A stretch of DNA of 7,113 bases from Candidatus Methanophagales archaeon (GTDB lineage: Archaea > Halobacteriota > Syntropharchaeia > Alkanophagales > Methanospirareceae): NCBI GenBank assembly GCA_021159475.1, contig JAGGRS010000118.1, forward strand, positions 1-7,113. Direction: 5' to 3'. The position numbers and the translations under genes were made by a program. Position 1 is the stretch's first letter; every line of letters starts with the position of its first letter. Of the stretch, positions 1-4,537 are shown piece after piece. The notes under the pieces were generated by a model, which worked only from the letters and a program-made list of their open reading frames with translations, searched no databases and was not told the DNA's origin.

Positions 1-107
1 ATAAGATGGGCGAGGTGCGAGGAGATTTTCAGGGAGGTGCGATAGATGTTATAACGGTGGAGAACGTGAATACGAGGGCTACAAAGGTGAAAGAGAGACA
101 AAAGTAG
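1..107 (+). CDS. 3' end of an unidentified protein gene (partial)
   Basis: The frame beginning at base 3 is open from the window edge to TAG at 105-107 and gives a 34-residue C-terminal tail. It contains GEVRGDFQGGAIDVITVENV and ends in the basic stretch KVKERQK. Codon choice (GAG, GTG, GCG, AAG, AAC) resembles the confident genes at the right of the window, which favours real coding over the shorter alternative frame that stops at 43-45. The start lies outside the window, although an internal ATG occurs at 6-8. I do not recognise the family. The stop overlaps a possible GTG start (TAGTG, 105-109), so it may be translationally coupled to the small hydrophobic ORF that follows. Confidence 0.5.
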   Translation, partial: KMGEVRGDFQGGAIDVITVENVNTRATKVKERQK

Positions 108-277
108 TGATTGCAGGTTCGATGATTGGTCATATTCTACACACCTCTCTGCTATACGCCCTTTACTGGATGGCAAGAAAAAGTGTGCTAATTGCCCTAT
201 TATTGGGCACGGTGGTATCGTTCTCGGTAAGATTTGTGAAACATTCTTTGTTTGCCCTTGCACGTGTCTATTTTTAA
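107..277 (+). CDS. Possible small hydrophobic membrane protein, 56 aa
   Basis: An open frame runs from GTG at 107, overlapping the previous stop as TAGTG, to TAA at 275-277. An alternative ATG at 122 would give 51 residues. The product has two hydrophobic patches around LHTSLLYALYW and VLIALLLGTVVSFSV, separated by the basic ARK and followed by a basic tail, so it could be a membrane hairpin or a single-span protein. AGGT sits 3 nt before the ATG as a weak ribosome-binding site. T-runs typical of archaeal terminators begin at the stop. There is no recognisable family and the ORF is short, so chance remains a real possibility. Confidence 0.3.
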   Translation: MIAGSMIGHILHTSLLYALYWMARKSVLIALLLGTVVSFSVRFVKHSLFALARVYF

Positions 278-290
278 CATTTTTCATCTC
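269..290 (+). terminator. Oligo-T terminator candidate
   Basis: Two T5 runs (TATTTTTAACATTTTTCATC) lie at and just beyond the stop of the small hydrophobic ORF, and more pyrimidine-rich sequence follows. Archaeal intrinsic termination uses oligo-T tracts without needing a hairpin, so this is a plausible end for the leftmost transcript. The rest of 278-340 shows no gene on either strand. Confidence 0.3.
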
Positions 291-346
291 TTATCTCGCT
301 CTTATTACATAAAAAGTGCATCTTCAACTGGCAAACACCTATAACA

Positions 347-358
347 GGGGTGCACCCC
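347..358. promoter_or_regulatory. Perfect 12-bp palindrome GGGGTGCACCCC
   Basis: GGGGTGCACCCC is its own reverse complement. It lies in noncoding DNA about 65 bp upstream of the TATA box of the secreted-protein gene. Its centre is 44 bp from the centre of the longer dyad at 384-409, about four helical turns, so both could lie on one face of the DNA. A role as a protein-binding site is inferred. Confidence 0.35.
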
Positions 359-383
359 AAAGATTGAACTGAAATTGTATTCG

Positions 384-409
384 ATAACTACGAATTGATT
401 CGTAGCTAT
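384..409. promoter_or_regulatory. 26-bp dyad, candidate operator or activator site
   Basis: CTACGAAT (388-395) and ATTCGTAG (398-405) form a perfect inverted repeat around a TG spacer. One mismatch (387/406) further out, ATA (384-386) pairs with TAT (407-409), giving 11 pairs of 12. The element ends immediately upstream of the BRE/TATA at 410-425, a common position for archaeal transcription factors. It is not followed by a T-run, so a terminator is less likely than a DNA-binding site. The cognate regulator is not in the window. Confidence 0.5.
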
Positions 410-425
410 GGAAAATCTTATATAA
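410..425 (+). promoter_or_regulatory. BRE/TATA promoter of the secreted-protein gene
   Basis: GGAAAATC (BRE-like) is followed by the TATA box TTATATAA at 418-425. Using the usual archaeal distance of about 25 bp, transcription should begin near 445-450. The mRNA leader to the ATG at 536 would then be about 90 nt, unusually long for an archaeal gene. Confidence 0.55.
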
Positions 426-448
426 CCCTTCTTATCTACTATACATCA

Positions 449-465
449 GCGCCGAGGAGGGGCGC
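449..465 (+). promoter_or_regulatory. GC-rich hairpin at the 5' end of the leader
   Basis: GCGCC (449-453) pairs with GGCGC (461-465). The seven-base loop GAGGAGG resembles a Shine-Dalgarno sequence. AAAAA follows the hairpin. It would lie at or within a few bases of the predicted transcript 5' end, and so could protect the mRNA or act as a ribosome or regulator contact. The pairing is directly visible; the function is inferred. Confidence 0.4.
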
Positions 466-487
466 AAAAAGAAGGTAAAATAAAAAG

Positions 488-526
488 ATGAAGGGAAAGG
501 AAAGGGTTAAAAAATTTAGGAGGTGA
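488..526 (+). CDS. Possible 12-codon leader peptide overlapping the RBS
   Basis: ATG at 488 opens a 12-codon frame encoding the basic peptide MKGKERVKKFRR. Its TGA stop (524-526) lies inside the AGGAGGTGAT ribosome-binding site of the downstream gene, so a ribosome finishing this peptide would cover that site. GAAGGT about 12 nt before the ATG is a poor ribosome-binding site. The arrangement may be chance. Confidence 0.2.
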   Translation: MKGKERVKKFRR

Positions 527-527
527 T
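518..527 (+). promoter_or_regulatory. Full-length Shine-Dalgarno site
   Basis: AGGAGGTGAT matches the complement of the conserved 16S rRNA 3' end along its whole length and lies 8 nt before the ATG at 536. It fixes that start and is by far the strongest ribosome-binding site in the window, implying high translation of the secreted protein. Confidence 0.85.
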
Positions 528-535
528 ATAAAAAA

Positions 536-1024
536 ATGAAAACGAAAAAGATATTGGCAATAGGTATAGTGGCGATATTGGTGTGCGGTGTTGGATTAGT
601 GATGGCTCAAGAAAATCTTGTAAAGAATAATGAAGCAGAGAGCACAGGTGGAATATCTGAAGCTGGAATATCAGAAACGGAGCTTAATAATTTAATAGAG
701 GCAGCAAAGGCGGATAATTTTATAGACCCAGTAACAAAAGAAATAGACATCGCTAAGCTCAATAACTTTACAAGTCCTGTGATGATAGTAGTAGAAAAAC
801 TGAAAGCTAAAGGATACAACGACGATGAAATCACAGAAATTTTAGGAAAGTATAATATGGGATATTATCCAGAGACGGGAGCGACGTGGATAGGAAGAGC
901 TCCAACACCTGAGGAACTGCAAACATTGCCACAAAGAAAATATCCTTTTGGTGATGTGCCCCCGGTAGTACCCAGTCCAGGTGAGCAAAGGAACAGAGTA
1001 ATGGAGGTTGTTTATGACGAGTAG
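536..1024 (+). CDS. Secreted protein with helical domain, ends at in-frame TAG
   Basis: This 162-residue product is exported. Residues 1-24 are a classic signal peptide: a basic MKTKKK-like n-region, the hydrophobic core ILAIGIVAILVCGVGLV, and cleavage expected after VMA. Residues 45-108 look mainly helical and acidic (ELNNLIEAAK, VEKLKAKGYNDDEITEILGK). A Pro-rich linker then runs through PTPEE and PPVVPSPGE, and the protein ends VMEVVYDE before TAG at 1022-1024. A perfect ribosome-binding site and a TATA promoter lie upstream. The frame reopens directly after the TAG and stays open to 1564, so this may be the N-terminal part of a 342-codon gene cut by a nonsense codon. The family is not recognised. 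Codons are AT-rich compared with genes right of 2649. Confidence 0.8.
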   Translation: MKTKKILAIGIVAILVCGVGLVMAQENLVKNNEAESTGGISEAGISETELNNLIEAAKADNFIDPVTKEIDIAKLNNFTSPVMIVVEKLKAKGYNDDEITEILGKYNMGYYPETGATWIGRAPTPEELQTLPQRKYPFGDVPPVVPSPGEQRNRVMEVVYDE

Positions 1025-1042
1025 AGAGGAATAAATAATAAG

Positions 1043-1564
1043 ATGAAACCAGGCACCTTAGCTATAAAACAAGGAGAATCAACAGATCACTTAGCAACAA
1101 CTCATGTTGGACGAGGCGGATATTGGACAGAAGCTGGGGTTATTAGATGGTTAGCAAATACCAACTGGAATTTATTTACCTACGACAATGATGAAGGCCA
1201 ATGGAGTTTTCATGGAACTACAACCGCTGATACCTTCAATGGATACATTATTTATGTGTACACCGATAAAGAGGCTGCAGGATACATATATAATATCTGG
1301 ATCGATGGGAATTGGAAAAGGCAGGGTCATCTACCATACCTTGAGAACCATGTAGACCAAGCAAATGAGGTTTGGAGTGATACCCTTCTATATACAGACG
1401 ATACAAATAGAGCTGACCACAAAGAACCGTTTTTATACATAGGTGATACCGCAGTATGGTGGGATACTAATATTGAAACAAACTGGCGAGGAAGCGATCC
1501 TGTGAGGGAAACACATTATATAGATGGCTCAGCATGGAGATTCCAGACTTGGGTTCAAAACTAA
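1043..1564 (+). CDS. Trp-rich, probably extracellular domain; same frame as preceding gene
   Basis: The 173-residue product has about twelve Trp plus many Tyr, Gly and Asp (WTEAGV, DNDEGQWSFHGTT, WIDGNWKRQG, AVWWDTN). That composition suits an extracellular beta-rich or carbohydrate-binding fold, and it has no signal peptide or membrane segment. It lies in the same frame as the upstream secreted gene. Only TAG (1022-1024) and the codons for RGINNK separate the two, and the nearest ribosome-binding site, AGAGGA, is 12 nt from this ATG. The simplest reading is that this is the exported C-terminal domain of one interrupted gene, either still made by readthrough or reinitiation, or now lost. I do not recognise the domain family with certainty. 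Confidence 0.65.
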   Translation: MKPGTLAIKQGESTDHLATTHVGRGGYWTEAGVIRWLANTNWNLFTYDNDEGQWSFHGTTTADTFNGYIIYVYTDKEAAGYIYNIWIDGNWKRQGHLPYLENHVDQANEVWSDTLLYTDDTNRADHKEPFLYIGDTAVWWDTNIETNWRGSDPVRETHYIDGSAWRFQTWVQN

Positions 1565-1572
1565 CCTGAGTC

Positions 1573-1595
1573 AATTTTTTATTTTTTATTATTGT
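1573..1595 (+). promoter_or_regulatory. T-rich stretch: terminator of one gene and TATA of the next
   Basis: AATTTTTTATTTTTTATTAT-type sequence fills most of the 40-bp gap between the stop at 1564 and the ATG at 1605. The T6 tracts fit archaeal termination of the upstream transcript. A TTTTTTAT element centred about 25 bp before the ATG could act as a TATA box giving a nearly leaderless mRNA. No Shine-Dalgarno sequence precedes the ATG (GTAACAAAAATG), which supports leaderless initiation. Confidence 0.4.
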
Positions 1596-1604
1596 GTAAC
1601 AAAA

Positions 1605-1982
1605 ATGAAGAAGATCACATTAGTAATGGTTTTAATTTGTTTGGTTATAGGAGGCGCTACGATTAGTTGGTATATCAATGTAGGAAAAATAACAGAAGAT
1701 CAACTAATAAAAGAATTGACAGAGGAAGAAAAAGAAGATCTGATCAAAATAGCGCTCAATGACATAAGAGTGAGAGAAGAACTAAGAAATAAAACATACG
1801 AAATAGGCGATGTAGTTTTGATGGAATATGAAAGGGTTTACAAAGAAGAAAGAATTCAAGGGGTATTTCCAACTGTCTACATATATATTGGAGAGAAGGA
1901 ACACCCCGGAGTTACTTTACTCGTATTTATAGATCCAAAAGAGAAAAAAGTAATTGATATAGGGCACGAATATCGTAGGTAG
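1605..1982 (+). CDS. Small membrane-anchored or secreted protein, 125 aa
   Basis: I place the start at ATG 1605 because it begins a normal export signal (MKKITLVMVLICLVIGGA). The frame is open upstream to 1524, but those residues overlap the previous gene and look non-native. After the hydrophobic segment (about residues 4-25) comes an acidic helix (EDQLIKELTEEEKEDLIKIA), then an alternating, probably beta-rich domain (YEIGDVVLMEYERV, FPTVYIYIGEKEHPG, LLVFIDPKEKKVIDIG). With no clear SPase I site, either a membrane anchor or a cleaved signal is possible. The overall shape resembles small archaeal extracytoplasmic hypothetical proteins, some PepSY-like, but I cannot assign a family. The stop is TAG at 1980-1982. 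Confidence 0.75.
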   Translation: MKKITLVMVLICLVIGGATISWYINVGKITEDQLIKELTEEEKEDLIKIALNDIRVREELRNKTYEIGDVVLMEYERVYKEERIQGVFPTVYIYIGEKEHPGVTLLVFIDPKEKKVIDIGHEYRR

Positions 1983-2020
1983 TCAAGAAATGAAAATGAC
2001 TACATGAAAAACACCTCCCA

Positions 2021-2125
2021 ATGAATAGTTACCTGGATGAAATGGGATAGGGGTGCATCTGGGCACATCCTGCTTTGGTAAAACCATTTGCAAAGAAGCA
2101 TGTGAAGACGGACAAAGATAAAGTG
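2021..2125 (+). mobile_element. Degraded IS110-like transposase fragment
   Basis: A plus-strand frame from ATG 2021 reads NSYLDEMG, a TAG at 2048-2050, then AHPALVKPFAKKHVKTDK, after which the resemblance ends near 2125. A 'YLxxxG...A(H/N)P...VK.FAKK..KTDK.D' pattern is characteristic of the N-terminal catalytic region of IS110-family (DEDD) transposases. Only about 35 codons are preserved. There is no intact element, no terminal repeats and no second domain. The fragment abuts the minus-strand secreted-protein remnant, consistent with an old insertion followed by deletion. The assignment rests on a short motif seen by eye. Confidence 0.35.
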
Positions 2126-2611
2126 CATTATGTCTATCCCATAATCTGAGGTCTCCCAGGTGTAGTTTCCTCCTTCTGGCAGGGTGAAATTGTCTATCAC
2201 TTTGCCGTCTTCGTATACTGTCACCTGATTGCCTTTCCCTACTACGAAGCGGTGTGAGTAACAGTTTTCCAATCAGTTGCAACTCTTTGCACAGTCCTTT
2301 AGCACCACTACCAATCATTCTCATCATGATTTTTTAAAAAGGAGGGTTTATATTTGTTTTTTCGGGATTGCTATTTGTTGCCGTCGTTATGCACCTTCCC
2401 TTCAATGGAAATCGTCTCGCCAGCCTTCGCTAAGTTATCATAGTGTAGTTGTATAAATCCCTTTTTCGCCCGGCAGTGGCGGCGGTGGCACAGGTCTTAT
2501 TGGTACAGGTTCTATCACCGGCGCAGGCACAGCATTCGTAACCATCGCTCCAACCAGCAACGCCACAAGTAATACCGAGACCGGAGCCAATATCTTCTTT
2601 CTCTTTTGCAT
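2125..2611 (-). pseudogene. Frameshifted secreted protein with Pro-rich linker and Ig/CARDB-like pieces
   Basis: Starting at ATG 2611, a 57-codon frame encodes a signal peptide (MQKRKKILAPVSVLLVALLV) and a Pro-rich linker (PVIEPVPIRPVPPPPLPG), stopping at TGA 2438-2440. A one-base frame change continues sensibly as YDNLAKAGETISIEGKVHND to TAG 2371-2373. After about 70 nt without coding sense, a third segment (2298-2242; VATDWKTVTHTA) and, in another frame, a fourth (about 2250-2130; FVVGKGNQVTVYEDGKVID, then a Gly/Trp-rich end) appear. These read like consecutive strands of a beta-sandwich surface protein of CARDB type. At least two frameshifts and several stops make this a decayed gene. The N-terminal 57-codon part could still be translated as an exported Pro-rich peptide. 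Confidence 0.6.
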
Positions 2612-2648
2612 TTTTATTTTTTAATCATAAATTAAAAGAGGAGAGAAG
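2612..2648. promoter_or_regulatory. Divergent AT-rich promoter region and RBS of the MBL gene
   Basis: The 37-bp gap between the two divergent starts is almost all A/T. On the plus strand, TTTATTTTTTAAT (about 2612-2624) can act as a TATA box. GAGGAG (2638-2643), 5 nt before ATG 2649, is a good Shine-Dalgarno site. On the minus strand, TTTTAATTTATGA (about 2625-2638) lies about 25 bp before the pseudogene ATG, with no Shine-Dalgarno, which fits leaderless expression. Both promoters must overlap. Confidence 0.45.
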
Positions 2649-3302
2649 ATGAGATTGAGAGTGGTGTATGATAATGAAGCGAAGGAGGGTTTAGAGCGCG
2701 ATTGGGGCTTTTCATGCCTGATAGAGTCCGCAGATAGGAGGATTCTGTTCGATACAGGCGCTTCAGAAGCGATACTATCGCGTAACATGGAGAAGCTGGG
2801 GATACATAAGGAGGAGATTGAGATTATTGCGCTCTCGCATGAACATTGGGACCATATTGGTGGTCTGAGTGCGGTATTGCATCCCGATGCGAAGGTGTAT
2901 CTGCCTGCTTCTTTCACAGCGGCGACGAAGAAAAAGATTGAACGAAATGCGGCAGGCATAATTGAGGTATCTGGACCCGCAGACATCATTCCCGGCGTTC
3001 ATACAACCGGAGAGCTTGGAACTGGGATAAAGGAGCAGTCACTGGTTCTTGATACAGCGGTGGGCGAGCTGGTCTTAACAGGCTGTGCACATCCAGGTCT
3101 GGACACTATTATGGATTCTGCGCGAGTATTTGGTAATTTAGGCGGAGTAATGGGTGGTTTTCACGGTTTCGACCGCCTGGAGCTCCTGAGGGGGCTGAAG
3201 ATGATCATACCCTGCCATTGCACTGTCCACAAGCGAGAGATACTGGATATGTATCCTGAAGAGGCGAAGAAGTGCGAAGCGGGTGAGATAATAGAGATAT
3301 AG
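2649..3302 (+). CDS. Metallo-beta-lactamase-fold protein, COG1237/MJ0301-like
   Basis: The 217-residue cytoplasmic protein shows the COG1237 layout. It begins with VVYDNEA and GFSCLIE, then ILFDTG (Asp36). The metal-binding signature SHEHWDHIGG follows (His64, His66, Asp68, His69), with further ligand candidates at TGCAHPG (His148), GGFHGF (His172) and PCHCTVHK (His190). All expected ligands are present, so it should be active. The best-known archaeal relative, MJ0301, makes the dihydropterin-ribofuranosylaminobenzene phosphate intermediate of methanopterin biosynthesis. Many relatives have unknown substrates, and this protein seems shorter than I would expect for that enzyme (about 250 or more) and has CHCTV where HCTG is usual, so the exact reaction is uncertain. 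The start is fixed by GAGGAG 5 nt upstream. It converges on the PIN gene with a 13-nt gap. Confidence 0.85.
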   Translation: MRLRVVYDNEAKEGLERDWGFSCLIESADRRILFDTGASEAILSRNMEKLGIHKEEIEIIALSHEHWDHIGGLSAVLHPDAKVYLPASFTAATKKKIERNAAGIIEVSGPADIIPGVHTTGELGTGIKEQSLVLDTAVGELVLTGCAHPGLDTIMDSARVFGNLGGVMGGFHGFDRLELLRGLKMIIPCHCTVHKREILDMYPEEAKKCEAGEIIEI

Positions 3303-3315
3303 TCTCCAGTCCAAA

Positions 3316-3735
3316 TCAGTCAGCCACCAATCTATTCCTGCCCCGCAGGAACACCGTTGGTATACCCTCCTGATGCAATCTGCGTCTCAATTCCGCATCG
3401 CTCGTGAGAACCGCGGCGTCCTGCATCTTCGCCATCCTTATTATCTCGCTATCCGTATCCCCGTCAGTATCCCCACCCTTTCGCTCTATGACCACCCTGC
3501 TCCTGCCTTTCGCGAGCTGAAGATGCCGGAGCACCAGTTGATAGCCGATCTGAGCAGCCCTCTTCGTCCGCCCTTTCTCACCCTTACACCTCAGTGCCAC
3601 CAGCTCCTTCATTACCGATTCCGGTATGATTATCTCCAGATAGCCCATATCCTCAAGTTCCTCATAGATATCAATGCCGAACATTCCTGGAATGAGTAAC
3701 GCATTTGTATCCACTATCACCCGCCTCTTATGCAC
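3316..3735 (-). CDS. PIN-domain ribonuclease, VapC/Fcf1-like (COG1412 type)
   Basis: The 139-residue protein is a single PIN domain. The acidic metal-binding set is visible: Asp9 in VIVDTNALL, Glu44 in VMKELVAL, Asp95/Glu97 in TDSEIIRMA, and Asp113 in VLTSDAELRRRL. The protein ends GIPTVFLRGRNRL, as in archaeal COG1412 proteins related to Fcf1/Utp23 and VapC9. Such proteins are Mg2+-dependent RNases in rRNA processing or toxin-antitoxin modules. No antitoxin-like small gene is adjacent, which favours an RNA-processing or orphan role. The start is a GTG at 3735, and a second GTG at 3720 would give MIVDTN. The gap to the upstream crotonase stop is 9 nt and contains AAAGGA, while GGGGTGAG lies at the end of that gene, so co-transcription and coupled translation are likely. 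Confidence 0.85.
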   Translation of the reverse strand: MHKRRVIVDTNALLIPGMFGIDIYEELEDMGYLEIIIPESVMKELVALRCKGEKGRTKRAAQIGYQLVLRHLQLAKGRSRVVIERKGGDTDGDTDSEIIRMAKMQDAAVLTSDAELRRRLHQEGIPTVFLRGRNRLVAD

Positions 3736-3744
3736 TTCCTTTAT

Positions 3745-4536
3745 TCACTCACCCCTGAATTCCGGCTTCCGCTTCTCTATGAACGCTTGTAGTCCCTCCT
3801 TCGCATCTCTGCTCGCAAGTGCGGAACCAAAACATTCCGCTTCATAGCTCAACGCCCGCTCAAAACTCATTTTCAGCCCGTTATTCACCACAAGCTTCAA
3901 TATTCCGAGAGTGAGTGCGCTCTTCGCCTGCAACTCGCTGAGCAGGGCGTTAACAGCAGTGTCAAGCTCATTTGCGGGCACAACTCTGTTCACAAGTCCC
4001 AATCGCAATGCCTCTTCTGCATCTATCTGCTCGCCGGTCATGAGCATCTCCATCGCTTTCGTCTTGCCTATCAACCGCGTCAGGCGCTGTGTAGCACCGC
4101 CACCCGGTATGATTCCCAGATTCACCTCCGGCAGCCCGAATATTGAGTTATCTGATGCTATCCTGAAGTCACATGCCATTGCAAGCTCCAGACCGCCACC
4201 CAGACAGAACCCATTTATACGTGCTATTATCGGCTTCCTGAGTCGTTCCATGTAGTTCGTGATGTCCTGAAACCACAATGATAAGTCCTTTGCTTCAGCC
4301 TGGCTCTTATCCTTCAGCTCCTTAACGTCCGCACCTGCACAGAAAGCTCTGCTGCCCGCGCCGGTTATTACAATTGACCGCACCGTGCCATCCGATTCTG
4401 CATCCTCCAGTGCTGCTCTCAGCTTCTCCAATAATGCGGTATTCAATGAATTAAGAGCTCTCTCACGGTTCAGCGTTATCGCCGCCACGCCCTCACGTTC
4501 ATGCTTGGCGTATAGCACCTCTTCCCCCATCTCCAT
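3745..4536 (-). CDS. Enoyl-CoA hydratase/isomerase family protein (crotonase)
   Basis: This is a full-length crotonase of 263 residues. Oxyanion-hole elements are AFCAGADVKEL and the GGG of FCLGGGLELAMACD. Both hydratase glutamates are present, Glu117 (GGGLELAM) and Glu137 (GLPEVNLGIIPGGG), with the same 20-residue spacing as Glu144/Glu164 of rat mitochondrial hydratase. The C terminus EGLQAFIEKRKPEF is also typical. It probably hydrates a trans-2-enoyl-CoA, though chain length cannot be told. I choose ATG 4536 because GAGGTG lies 9 nt upstream; GTG 4548 (four residues longer) and ATG 4530 are alternatives. The start is one base after the DUF106 stop, so translation is probably coupled. No other beta-oxidation gene is in the window. 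Confidence 0.92.
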   Translation of the reverse strand: MEMGEEVLYAKHEREGVAAITLNRERALNSLNTALLEKLRAALEDAESDGTVRSIVITGAGSRAFCAGADVKELKDKSQAEAKDLSLWFQDITNYMERLRKPIIARINGFCLGGGLELAMACDFRIASDNSIFGLPEVNLGIIPGGGATQRLTRLIGKTKAMEMLMTGEQIDAEEALRLGLVNRVVPANELDTAVNALLSELQAKSALTLGILKLVVNNGLKMSFERALSYEAECFGSALASRDAKEGLQAFIEKRKPEFRGE

Positions 4537-4537
4537 G

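Noticed and set aside
646..675. Direct repeat GGAATATC spaced 15 bp apart
   Set aside because: It lies inside a coding region and simply encodes the peptide repeat GISEAGISE. No array or further copies were seen, so it is not a CRISPR or regulatory repeat.
1524..1604. N-terminal extension of the small membrane protein to ATG 1524
   Set aside because: The extra 27 residues overlap the preceding gene, cross the T-rich intergenic tract and would bury a normal signal sequence that starts at ATG 1605.
1983..2327. A 114-codon open frame on the minus strand
   Set aside because: Its translation is low-complexity and Arg/Pro/His-rich with no domain, while adjacent frames carry protein-like segments (VTVYEDGKVID on minus, AHPALVKPFAKK on plus). 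It is a by-product of decayed coding DNA.
2336..2430. A plus-strand GGAGG-preceded hydrophobic frame (IFVFSGLLFVAVVMHL)
   Set aside because: There is no ATG, GTG or TTG at a proper distance from GGAGG, it is short, and it is antisense to the more convincing KAGETISIEGKVHND segment of the pseudogene.
3373..3699. A 108-codon plus-strand frame across the PIN gene
   Set aside because: The opposite strand encodes a clear PIN domain with all acidic residues. The plus frame has no motif and mirrors its codon structure.
3911..4255. A 114-codon plus-strand frame across the crotonase gene
   Set aside because: It lies entirely antisense to conserved crotonase motifs and has a Ser/Pro-rich translation typical of a shadow frame.
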